Shown: in pieces, positions 1 to 7,101 of the stretch
Layout: each line of letters starts with the position of its first letter
Position numbering within the stretch: the stretch's first letter is position 1
Origin: Mixta mediterraneensis
GTDB taxonomy: Bacteria; Pseudomonadota; Gammaproteobacteria; Enterobacterales; Enterobacteriaceae
Assembly (NCBI RefSeq): GCF_014946725.1
Contig: NZ_JACFXY010000008.1
Location: 146,584 to 210,583 of the forward strand
Direction: 5' to 3'
DNA: 64,000 nt
Made by a program: the position numbers and the translations under genes
The notes under the pieces: model-generated
Database searches by the model: none
Told to the model about the DNA's origin: nothing
Seen by the model: only the letters and a program-made list of their open reading frames with translations

Positions 1-636
1 CCTTATAACAAAAGCAAGCGGTCCTCCCGTCTTGTACTGGAAGCCGGGCGGGTGAGTACCGGCGTATTTCGCCTTTTCGTGGGTGATATTGTCAGTGCTG
101 AACCCTCCAGCCCGCCTGACGTGACGCTAACGCTGAAAGCAAAAACAGGTAACGGCAGTGCTCGGGATATCGTGGCAACATCCTCCGGCGCGATGAGTAA
201 ACTGAGTGAAATATCCGCAGGGATTGCGCGGGACTGCGGTGTACGTCTGGATTTTCAGGCCACGGATAAAAATATTGCTAACTGGTATTTTTGCGGCTCA
301 AAGCTGAAACAGGTCGAGCGGTTGCAGGATGGCGGCGGCGTTAAAGCCTTTATCGATGATGATGTTCTGTATGTGAAGGACGAAGCCGGGGCGGTCAACG
401 GGCGAATCAAAATTATCAACCAGAATACCGGTATGGTTGGATTAGCCAAGGCCACAGAAAAAGGGCTGGATGTCACCTGGCTTATCGACGGTGAATCCAG
501 CCTGGGCGGCACGTTACGGCTGGAGAGTAAATTTAACCCATCTTTAAACGGTGATTACATCATTGAGCAGCTTAAGTTCGATGTTGCCTCACACGACGAC
601 CCCTTCTTTTATCAGGCCACCTGTAAACGGGCTTAA
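1..636 (+). CDS. phage baseplate hub-like protein, 5' end outside window
   Basis: The frame is open from the first base of the window, so the gene starts upstream. The GTG at 52 has no ribosome-binding site and is unlikely to be the real start. The product looks like a tail hub protein of contractile-tail phages, the part that connects the tail tube to the spike. I infer this from the sequence (residues such as LFVGDIV, SEISAGIARDCGV and the FDVASHDDPFFYQATCKR ending) and from the position directly before a spike gene and a gp25-like gene. It lies 3 bp before the next gene in a tight same-strand run ending at 4445. No catalytic motif is visible. Confidence 0.7.
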   Translation, partial: PYNKSKRSSRLVLEAGRVSTGVFRLFVGDIVSAEPSSPPDVTLTLKAKTGNGSARDIVATSSGAMSKLSEISAGIARDCGVRLDFQATDKNIANWYFCGSKLKQVERLQDGGGVKAFIDDDVLYVKDEAGAVNGRIKIINQNTGMVGLAKATEKGLDVTWLIDGESSLGGTLRLESKFNPSLNGDYIIEQLKFDVASHDDPFFYQATCKRA

Positions 637-639
637 CCA

Positions 640-1332
640 ATGAATAAACCGAATACCGATATCGCCAGTGAATCCAGTCTGGCAGGGCAGCTTATGGGCG
701 CTTTTCGTAACCTGATGATGAACACCGACGATATGTTACCCGCAACGGTAATCAGTTATGACGATGCCATGAACCGTGCGGTGATTAAACCGCTGGTGAT
801 GATGGTGTCAACTGAAGGGCAGAGGATAGCCCGCGCCCCTGTTCATAATATTCCTGTTTTCCGCTTTGGCGGCGGCGGGTTCTTTATCCGTGTACCGCTA
901 AAACCGGGGGATTTTGGCTGGCTTAAAGCCAATGACCGCGATATCAGTCTGATTTTTCAGCGCGGCGGTCTGGAGGATGAGCCTAATACCCACCGTCTGA
1001 AATCATTCAGTGATGCGATGTTTTTTCCTGACAGCGTTAAAGGCTGGATTGTGGATGGCAAAAATATTGATGCGCTGGTGCTCCAGTCGCTGGATGGCAG
1101 CGTGTGTCTGGCGTTGCATAACGATAAGTGCGTACTGGATACGCCAGTGTTTGAAGTTAACGCCGCTGAGAGCATTTTTAACGGCAACGTGACGGTGAAC
1201 GGCAATCACCAGACCAACGGTAACAGTGAGTCAAACGGCGGGACTATGCGACATAACGGTAAAAATATTGGTGCTGATCACCAGCATGGCGGTGTTCAGC
1301 CGGGATCGGGTAACAGCGGGGTGCCGGTATGA
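640..1332 (+). CDS. phage Gp138-family membrane-puncturing spike protein
   Basis: The 230-residue product resembles the Gp138 N-terminal-domain (OB-fold) spike family, which caps the tail tube and pierces the outer membrane. The OB-like part covers about residues 30-130 (FRFGGGGFFIRVPLKPGDFGWL). The C-terminal third is rich in Asn-Gly repeats typical of a trimeric beta-helix needle and ends in a His motif (ADHQHGG) that could bind a metal ion at the tip. It overlaps the next gene by four bases (ATGA), which suggests translational coupling. Family recognition is from memory of motifs, not from a search. Confidence 0.75.
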   Translation: MNKPNTDIASESSLAGQLMGAFRNLMMNTDDMLPATVISYDDAMNRAVIKPLVMMVSTEGQRIARAPVHNIPVFRFGGGGFFIRVPLKPGDFGWLKANDRDISLIFQRGGLEDEPNTHRLKSFSDAMFFPDSVKGWIVDGKNIDALVLQSLDGSVCLALHNDKCVLDTPVFEVNAAESIFNGNVTVNGNHQTNGNSESNGGTMRHNGKNIGADHQHGGVQPGSGNSGVPV

Positions 1333-1673
1333 TGACGTTTGATGTTAATGAAGGTAATGATATTTACCTCGGAAACGATGGCAACCTGGCTTTGGTTCGT
1401 GATGAAGCGGCGGTGAAAAATTGCTGTATGCACTATGCCAGAGCGTTACGGGGTGAAATGCTGCACAGGATGGACAAGGGAATACCTTACTGGAAAACCA
1501 CCTTTGGCCGCGATGCTGATTTGCCAATGTTTGAGGCGGCATTCCGCGACCGTATGCGGGAAATTTCTCAAGTTCTGGCAGTCGATTCCTTTTCTGCATC
1601 GATTGAAAACAACGAGCTTCATTACACCGCCGTGATCAGCACCCTCTACGGGAGGATAACGCTTAATGTCTGA
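1329..1673 (+). CDS. phage baseplate wedge protein, W/gp25-like
   Basis: A 114-residue protein in the usual size range of phage P2 W and T4 gp25-like wedge proteins, which nucleate sheath assembly on the baseplate. The central stretch (RALRGEMLHRMDKGIPYW) is typical of this family. The start ATG overlaps the stop of the spike gene, and the end overlaps the baseplate J gene by 8 bp. The order spike, gp25-like, J-like is the common order in contractile-tail phages and supports the call. Confidence 0.75.
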   Translation: MMTFDVNEGNDIYLGNDGNLALVRDEAAVKNCCMHYARALRGEMLHRMDKGIPYWKTTFGRDADLPMFEAAFRDRMREISQVLAVDSFSASIENNELHYTAVISTLYGRITLNV

Positions 1674-2853
1674 TTATCAGTTTATAGCAAGCACAGGAGT
1701 GATCATCCCTGACACCTCCACGTTGCGGGAGCAGGTTGAAAATGAGTTCCGGGATGTCTTTGGTCAGGAAATTGACCTGTCGCCGGAAACACCGCAGGGC
1801 GCACTTGTCACAATGGAAGTGGAAAATCGGGACGCCATCGCCCGCAATAACGCAGAACTGGCGAACCAGATTAACCCGGACATAGCCGGGGGGATCTTTC
1901 TCGATGCTATCTGGGCGCTGATGGGCGGGCAGCGGCTGTCCGCAACGCATTCTTTTTTGACGAATGTTGAGTTTGCAGGCGTACCACAGACCCTGATACC
2001 GAAAGGCTCTCTGGCCGAAACGCAGGCAGGGGATGCGTTTGAAACGACCAGCGTACTGATTATTGGGAATGATGGGGTAACAAAAGGCGATATGCGCTCG
2101 GTTGAAACCGGGCCAGTAGGCTGTGGAGCAGGTAAGCTTGTCCGGGTGGCAAGTTCAGTTCTTGGCTGGGAAACCGTAAACAATCCGGCTGATGCCGTGC
2201 TGGGGAGAGTAGCGGAATCCGACATACGTACCCGGCGTCGTCGCAGGAATACGCTCGCCAAAAACACGGTGAGTGTCGGAGAGGCGATCACCTCGGCGCT
2301 GTACGATATCGAAGGTGTGGAATCCCTGTCGTATCGTGAAAACTATACGGATGCGGATCAGGTTATTGATGGCGTTCCGCTGGTCAAACACAGTATCTAT
2401 GTTTGTGTCGATGGCGGGCCGCGTGAGGAAATCGCTGTTGCCCTGCTGCGCACTAAAACAGTAGGGGCCGCGTACAATGGCAGTGAAACGGTTGAGGTGA
2501 CAGAACCGTCCAGCGGTCAGGTGTATAACGTCAAATTTGACAGGCCAAAGGAAATTACCGTGTTTTGTCGGGTGACGGTGCGCAAAAGTCCCTTTGATGC
2601 ACAGACCCTAATTCCCGATGCGGTTGAAAAATGGGTAGCCGGTGAAACCGATACTGATGATGGCCTGGCGGTCGGGCATGACGTTTCGCCATTTGAAATT
2701 GCGGCGGCGGTCAATACGGCTGAACCGCGATTGTTTGTGCTGAAGGTCGAGCTATCAACCGATGGCGTGACCTGGTCAACAGACGTGATCCCCGTGCAGA
2801 TAAACGCCGTTGCCAGACTCAGGCGCAACGCCGTGCAGGTGGTTATCTTATGA
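1666..2853 (+). CDS. phage baseplate J-like protein
   Basis: The 395-residue product fits the baseplate J family, which forms the wedge part contacting the tail fibres. Supporting residues are the N-terminal DVFGQEIDLSPETPQGAL segment, the motif TRRRRRNTLAKNTVS followed by YDIEGVESLSYREN, and a C-terminal ligand-like domain with VRKSPFD. Length is usual for the family. It overlaps genes on both sides (8 bp upstream, 4 bp downstream) and is therefore probably translated as part of one polycistronic late transcript. Confidence 0.85.
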   Translation: MSDYQFIASTGVIIPDTSTLREQVENEFRDVFGQEIDLSPETPQGALVTMEVENRDAIARNNAELANQINPDIAGGIFLDAIWALMGGQRLSATHSFLTNVEFAGVPQTLIPKGSLAETQAGDAFETTSVLIIGNDGVTKGDMRSVETGPVGCGAGKLVRVASSVLGWETVNNPADAVLGRVAESDIRTRRRRRNTLAKNTVSVGEAITSALYDIEGVESLSYRENYTDADQVIDGVPLVKHSIYVCVDGGPREEIAVALLRTKTVGAAYNGSETVEVTEPSSGQVYNVKFDRPKEITVFCRVTVRKSPFDAQTLIPDAVEKWVAGETDTDDGLAVGHDVSPFEIAAAVNTAEPRLFVLKVELSTDGVTWSTDVIPVQINAVARLRRNAVQVVIL

Positions 2854-3503
2854 CAATACAGTCCCTTGATTTTCATTCCGACTTGCTGAAAGCCATTCTG
2901 TGGCAGTATGAAAATTCGGATAATATTAAAGCACTGGCACACTATAAATCTGAGTATTTTAACCGGGCGACAGTGGAGTTCTGGCGTAACTGGTATCGCG
3001 ATGTGTTTAATATCGATACCGCGAATGATTTTGGTCTGGCGGTATGGGGGCGCATTCTGGATGTGCCGCTGGGTATTGATGTTCCACCCAGCGACAAAAA
3101 TAAAATCGGTTATGGTTTCGGCGCTAATAAGCGCAATTTTAAATCCAATTTCAGGCGCAACGCTGATTACACGCTGACGCTGACCACAGCGCAAAAGCGT
3201 CTGCTGGTGAGAATGCGCTATTTCACCCTGACGGAAAGCCCGACAATTACTAATATCAACGCCTTTCTTCAGCGCTTTTTCAGTGATGAGAACGGCAAAG
3301 TATTTGTCCTCGATTCCCTCGATATGTCTTACATCTGGTACGTGTTTAATTTTAACCCGGATGAAAGGTTGCGCCTGCTGCTTGATAATTTTGACCTGCT
3401 TCCACGTCCTTCTGGAGTAGGGGCTAAATACCGTATTGTCACCCGTCAGGCATTCGGCTTTGGCGAAAACCGTAAAAACTTCACAAATAACTTCGGAAAC
3501 TAA
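2850..3503 (+). CDS. phage DUF2612-family tail protein
   Basis: A 217-residue protein similar to DUF2612 tail proteins, which sit between baseplate J and the tail fibre in many contractile-tail prophages. Features include the N-terminal ILWQYENSDNIKAL segment and paired GFG...NRKNF motifs near residues 90 and 210. By position it is probably a baseplate component that links the wedge to the fibre, as gpI does in P2. This role is inferred from context. It is followed 3 bp later by the fibre gene. Confidence 0.7.
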   Translation: MTIQSLDFHSDLLKAILWQYENSDNIKALAHYKSEYFNRATVEFWRNWYRDVFNIDTANDFGLAVWGRILDVPLGIDVPPSDKNKIGYGFGANKRNFKSNFRRNADYTLTLTTAQKRLLVRMRYFTLTESPTITNINAFLQRFFSDENGKVFVLDSLDMSYIWYVFNFNPDERLRLLLDNFDLLPRPSGVGAKYRIVTRQAFGFGENRKNFTNNFGN

Positions 3504-3506
3504 ACC

Positions 3507-4445
3507 ATGACTAAAGTGTTTAAAACGCCCTTCGCTGCGCAGGGTGACAGAACTGCTGTGCCTGTAGAAACACAGGCTGACGGCTCGGTATCTTACACTC
3601 AGGGCTACGGCTATGACTATGAGCGCGATCAGACGACAGATCCGGCTGCGAAGGATATCGAACGTGAGAAGATGAATGCGCTTTTCCACGATGTTACCGA
3701 GGCGGTGGGAGAGATACAAACCTTCGGTACCGCTAACTGGTCAGAGGATGGCAAACCCTATCCGATACGCTCACTGGTGTACTACGGTAAAAAATTGTGG
3801 CAATCGAAGATTGAAAACAACAATGAAGAACCTGGTAAAGGCAGTGGATGGGTCGAATTTAAAGCGGATATCAACCCTGTCGATATGCTGTACCCTATTG
3901 GGATTGTGACGTGGTTTGCTCAGAATAAAGATCCTAACGTGCTTTTCCCCGGCACTACATGGAAATATATTGGTGAGAACCGCACGATTCGTCTGGCCAG
4001 CGCTAACGGCAGCGATGTGATGGCAACGGGCGGCTCGGACTCAGTGACGTTGGCGATAGGAAATATCCCCGCACACGGCCATACGTTTTCGGCTAATACC
4101 AGCGCCTTTGATTACGGTTCCAAACAAACTACGGGGTTTGACTACGGATGGAAGCAAACCGATGTACAAGGGGAACATACCCATATTATTACAGGTCAAA
4201 ACTACGAAGGGCGTGATACCCAACTGTCATTTATGTCAAGACTAAATGCCGACAATCCTAGTAAAGCAACTAGTCCAGCGGGAGCGCATGCGCATAACCT
4301 ATACATAGGTGCACACGATCATTGGGTTGGTATCGGTGCTCACTCGCATTCTGTTTCAGGCACAACAGCAAGTGTTGGTTCTGGATCTGCATTCTCTGTA
4401 ACTAACTCATTTATTAAACTGATGGGCTGGTATCGTAGCGCATAA
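3507..4445 (+). CDS. phage tail fibre / receptor-binding protein with His-rich tip
   Basis: A 312-residue protein closing the tail operon. The N-terminal 120 residues probably attach to the baseplate. From about residue 135 there is a tail-collar-like segment (FPGTTWKYIGENRTIRLA). The C-terminal third contains many His-x-His pairs (HGH, HTH, HAH, HDH, HSH), a pattern known from short tail fibres in which histidines bind iron along the fibre axis. The end (SFIKLMGWYRS) resembles collar-type fibre ends. No tail-fibre assembly chaperone gene follows. Receptor specificity cannot be read from the sequence. Confidence 0.75.
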   Translation: MTKVFKTPFAAQGDRTAVPVETQADGSVSYTQGYGYDYERDQTTDPAAKDIEREKMNALFHDVTEAVGEIQTFGTANWSEDGKPYPIRSLVYYGKKLWQSKIENNNEEPGKGSGWVEFKADINPVDMLYPIGIVTWFAQNKDPNVLFPGTTWKYIGENRTIRLASANGSDVMATGGSDSVTLAIGNIPAHGHTFSANTSAFDYGSKQTTGFDYGWKQTDVQGEHTHIITGQNYEGRDTQLSFMSRLNADNPSKATSPAGAHAHNLYIGAHDHWVGIGAHSHSVSGTTASVGSGSAFSVTNSFIKLMGWYRSA

Positions 4446-4454
4446 TTTTGGTGA

Positions 4455-4494
4455 AGAGGTGTCCATATACTTACATGGATACCTCTCAGTGTTT
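4455..4494 (+). terminator. rho-independent terminator after tail fibre gene
   Basis: An imperfect inverted repeat (GAGGTGTCCAT ... ATGGATACCTC) is followed by a short T-rich stretch. It lies just after the tail fibre stop and between convergent genes, so it may end transcription from both sides. Confidence 0.6.
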
Positions 4495-5609
4495 TAATTA
4501 ACTTGTTTGTTTTCCCTGGTTAAAGAAAGTGACGTAATTTTCCCCATTAACAAACGTGTTTTTGCGGTTAATTTTATCTCAAGGTATTTGTGGGATAGCC
4601 AGGCAAAAAAGATCGAGGCAATTATTAAGGCAATAAATCCGATAGTGGAGTGCATTGCACCTGGATAAAATTTTTCTACTTTACCTGATATGAACCCTGC
4701 AAGAGGATTATGAATCAGATACCATGAAAAAGATATGTTGCCTAACATAATTAATGGCTTGGGTGTGAATTTTAAAATTCGTTGGCTTTGTAAGGCGAAA
4801 AGTAAAACCAAAAAGAAAAAAGCGCAAGCGGATATAATATTGTATGCTTGTAATTGACCTAACGTTATCCCTGCAACGATCAATGCTAAACATAAAGCGG
4901 AAAAATAACCAGACGTTAAAATGTTCTTATCTCGTAAGTATAGGTATACATATCCCGCCAATACACCTATCCCAAACTCTAAAATTATAGGGTTTGTCAG
5001 GAAGCGAAGCGTTACCGAGCTAAAATCATATCCGTGGGTTGATACCATAAGGGTGGATGTCAATGAGTATGCTAAGACTATGGGTAGCAAAAACCATGTG
5101 CACAGAGCCGTAATACGTGGCTTTACCAGTAAGCAGATAGAAAATGCCAGGTAAAAATAAATTTCGTAATTAAGTGTCCAGCGAATGTTATACATGCCGC
5201 TATCTGGAAGGTAAAGTGGTGCAGGTTCAGATAAATACGGATGAAAAGTTAATGCGCTTATTAAGTTTGAAACTTTTTCTGGGTAGTGGAATGTGCTCAT
5301 GGCACCGCCAGTCAGAAAAGCGAAAAGCAGGAGCACATAATAAGTCGGCAGTATTCTTGTTAATCTGTTAATTATGAAGTTTATGCTTGTTTTAGCGCCA
5401 TGATTTTTATCGCGGGTAACATAGACCATAATGAAGCCGCTTATTACGAAGAACAGATCAACCCCTATAGCGCCCCAACCAAATAGCTGATCTGGTATCG
5501 TTCTATCTGCGCCATCAGGCACCAGATAAAAGCGATAGTGGAACATCACTACTGACAACGCAGCTAGCCCACGTAATATTTGAATAGATTCGATTTTGTT
5601 TTTCATCAT
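4494..5609 (-). CDS. acyltransferase 3 family membrane protein (O-antigen/surface glycan acetylase-like)
   Basis: A 371-residue integral membrane protein with about ten hydrophobic segments. The N-terminus has the family hallmark: LRGLAALSVVMFHYRF (His in the first membrane segment) and GVDLFFVISGFIMVY. Such enzymes transfer acetyl groups to O-antigen or other surface sugars. The gene is clearly more AT-rich than its neighbours and lies inside the prophage on the strand opposite to the tail genes. That is the usual situation of a lysogenic-conversion gene that changes the phage receptor. Substrate is unknown. The ribosome-binding site (GGTAA) is weak. Confidence 0.85.
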   Translation of the reverse strand: MMKNKIESIQILRGLAALSVVMFHYRFYLVPDGADRTIPDQLFGWGAIGVDLFFVISGFIMVYVTRDKNHGAKTSINFIINRLTRILPTYYVLLLFAFLTGGAMSTFHYPEKVSNLISALTFHPYLSEPAPLYLPDSGMYNIRWTLNYEIYFYLAFSICLLVKPRITALCTWFLLPIVLAYSLTSTLMVSTHGYDFSSVTLRFLTNPIILEFGIGVLAGYVYLYLRDKNILTSGYFSALCLALIVAGITLGQLQAYNIISACAFFFLVLLFALQSQRILKFTPKPLIMLGNISFSWYLIHNPLAGFISGKVEKFYPGAMHSTIGFIALIIASIFFAWLSHKYLEIKLTAKTRLLMGKITSLSLTRENKQVN

Positions 5610-5640
5610 TTACCGATATAGCCAATCCATATAGTTATGG

Positions 5641-5661
5641 GAAAGCCTCTTGCGAGGCTTA
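5641..5661 (-). terminator. stem-loop at the end of the hicB-like gene
   Basis: On the minus strand AAGCCTC-GCAA-GAGGCTT forms a perfect 7-bp stem with a GCAA tetraloop directly after the restored hicB stop codon. The T-run is short, so termination strength is uncertain. Confidence 0.5.
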
Positions 5662-6070
5662 ACGTTTTTCTCGTCCAATCACTTTATCAGCCGCCACGCG
5701 GGGCAGAAAGCCGGAGCGACTGCCGTACTCAGGATGCGCAGCGACAAACTGATCGATACGGCGGATGAGCAAAGAAGGTAGCGTGACGTTGATTTTTTCC
5801 GCTTTCCCCCATCAGCCGGGTAACATCCACATCAACCAGTGCCCACACCATGCCAGCATAATCGGGATCGGCCAGCCAGTTTTCCATGCTGGCCGTTTCC
5901 GGCACCGCTTCGCCATCTTCCACCAGTAATTCGATATGTGCGTCGATAGCCTCACGTACGCTCTCAATCGCATCCTGATAGCTGTCGCCGCCAGAGAAGC
6001 AGCCTGGAATATCGGGTACGCGAACGCCGAAGGATGAATCGCCTTTATCAATAGCAACAGGGTATAACAT
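5659..6070 (-). pseudogene. HicB-family antitoxin gene with a single-base frameshift
   Basis: The first 90 residues are a HicB-like fold (YPVAIDKGDSSFGVRVPDIPGCFSGGDS). The uninterrupted frame then runs into unrelated sequence (QRHATFFAHPPYRS) and stops at 5729. Removing one C from the five-C run at 5806-5810 restores a frame with the expected ribbon-helix-helix tail (KINVTLPSLLIRRIDQFVAAHPEYG...) ending at 5659. The corrected length is exactly 137 codons. HicB normally neutralises the HicA mRNA interferase by binding it and represses its own operon. No hicA-sized frame fits in the 41 bp upstream, so this is an orphan copy downstream of the antirepressor. It is either a true pseudogene or an assembly error. 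Confidence 0.8.
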
Positions 6071-6111
6071 TTAAACCTCCAGTAGGTGGGGCTTAAAGCC
6101 CCGCCTGTTTC

Positions 6112-6825
6112 TTACGCTGGCTGGTTAAAACGTTGCGCTTCTTCTTGAGAGAACGCCACCAGATCCCAGGCAAGCTCCTTACCATACTCATAACAGCTTA
6201 ACAGTTGCGCCGCCTCCAGAATAGTTTTCAGGTGGTTAACAAAGTCTGTTTTGTCTACCGGGTACGTATTCTGCTTCGCTTTATGGATACGCTTAATTTC
6301 ACCTTCTTCAAAGTAACGGTGCTGCGCGGCGACCGCTTCCTCGACGGTAGGGAAGCACCCAACATAAACGTTTTTACCGTTGTTGCTGGCCCATGCGCTG
6401 TAAGGGTTATATTTGCTCTTACGGTGGTAAACCATCTTCGGCAGGCATTCGCGGTGCGGGGCAACGACAATCGTTGGCTGTTTAACCTGACTGGCTTCGC
6501 GGTCAAGCAGATCCAGTACCCACTTGCGGAAATCTTTTGCTACCGGAGTATTGGCAAACATAGCTATTAGATGTGCACCGCGCAGGGAGAACACTCGCAC
6601 AGGTTTTTGACGTAAGCTATTGTTTATTCCGTTGAACGTCAGATTGACGTTGATTGACATACACGAGGTAAACTCATCTGCATTACGGTTATAAATTCGT
6701 GTAACGTGGTCACCGCGTGAATACCCTAAAGCGATTGCCAATGTGGCTGCGGGAAACCAAGATTTGCCTTCATGTTCGATAGCAGTGAGGGTGTGTTTCT
6801 GGAAGGTAAAAAGTTGGGTAGTCAT
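6112..6825 (-). CDS. BRO-N antirepressor-like protein with AP2-like C-terminal segment
   Basis: A 237-residue phage protein. Residues 1-115 match the BRO-N/antirepressor pattern (FTFQKHTLTAI, ATLAIALGYSR, VRVFSLRGAHLIAMFANT, FRKWVLDLLDRE). Residues about 135-175 look like an AP2-type DNA-binding unit (SAWASNNGKNVYVGCFPTVEEAVAAQHRYF). Such proteins interfere with phage repressors. Translation starts at the ATG at 6825 after an AGAGG site (6832-6836). That site is complementary in its upstream part to the loop of the putative C4-like RNA, so expression is probably under antisense control. The frameshifted hicB-like gene follows 41 bp downstream. Confidence 0.75.
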   Translation of the reverse strand: MTTQLFTFQKHTLTAIEHEGKSWFPAATLAIALGYSRGDHVTRIYNRNADEFTSCMSINVNLTFNGINNSLRQKPVRVFSLRGAHLIAMFANTPVAKDFRKWVLDLLDREASQVKQPTIVVAPHRECLPKMVYHRKSKYNPYSAWASNNGKNVYVGCFPTVEEAVAAQHRYFEEGEIKRIHKAKQNTYPVDKTDFVNHLKTILEAAQLLSCYEYGKELAWDLVAFSQEEAQRFNQPA

Positions 6826-6883
6826 AATATGACCTCTTTGGAATTTTAGTTACGTCACCCAATTAGTAGTTGGGTGCCGGGTG

Positions 6884-6960
6884 TCAACTAGAGCTTCCAA
6901 AGCCGCTCCGGGCATATTCCCCTTGCGGGTCTTGTATTACGCCTCTCCACCCGACGCAGG
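6884..6960 (-). ncRNA. C4-like antisense RNA controlling the antirepressor
   Basis: On the minus strand a TATAAT box (6967-6972) is followed by a structured segment that ends about 60 nt before the antirepressor start. A GAGC/GCTC stem (6905-6908 with 6891-6894) presents a loop containing CTTTGGAA, the exact complement of TTCCAAAG in the antirepressor leader just before its Shine-Dalgarno. The 5' part has TCGGGTG, which can pair with CACCCGG further along the same leader. Two complementary segments and a position upstream of ant are the known design of the C4 RNA of phages P1/P7 and the P4 CI RNA. The ends are approximate. Confidence 0.65.
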
Positions 6961-6966
6961 GGCGTG

Positions 6967-6972
6967 ATTATA
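6967..6972 (-). promoter_or_regulatory. -10 box for the C4-like RNA/antirepressor transcript
   Basis: A perfect TATAAT on the minus strand lies about 7 bp before the expected RNA start. No good -35 hexamer is seen at 17 bp. This would give one transcript carrying the antisense RNA, the antirepressor and the hicB remnant. Confidence 0.5.
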
Positions 6973-6988
6973 CCTGAATTGCAGGCAT

Positions 6989-7016
6989 AAAAAAGCCGCA
7001 AAGCTATCGGGTGCGG
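6989..7016 (-). terminator. terminator of the integrase transcript
   Basis: On the minus strand CCGCA and TGCGG form a stem with a 10-nt loop and are followed by CTTTTTT. It lies about 85 bp after the integrase stop and just before the C4-like RNA promoter, which separates the two transcription units. Confidence 0.6.
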
Positions 7017-7018
7017 TC

Positions 7019-7040
7019 TGACCGCTTTGGAATTTCTAGT
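7019..7040 (-). repeat. near-copy of the antirepressor translation-initiation region
   Basis: On the minus strand this segment and 6830-6850 share ACTA-AAATTCCAAAG-GGTCA, differing by one substitution and one inserted base. The second copy is the Shine-Dalgarno region of the antirepressor. This copy lies in the integrase 3' UTR, where it can also pair with the loop of the C4-like RNA. Confidence 0.75.
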
Positions 7041-7101
7041 GCGATCAGCATACGGCGTGAAAATTGGTCATGTCAATACAAACTCGTAAAAAATTACAAG
7101 T

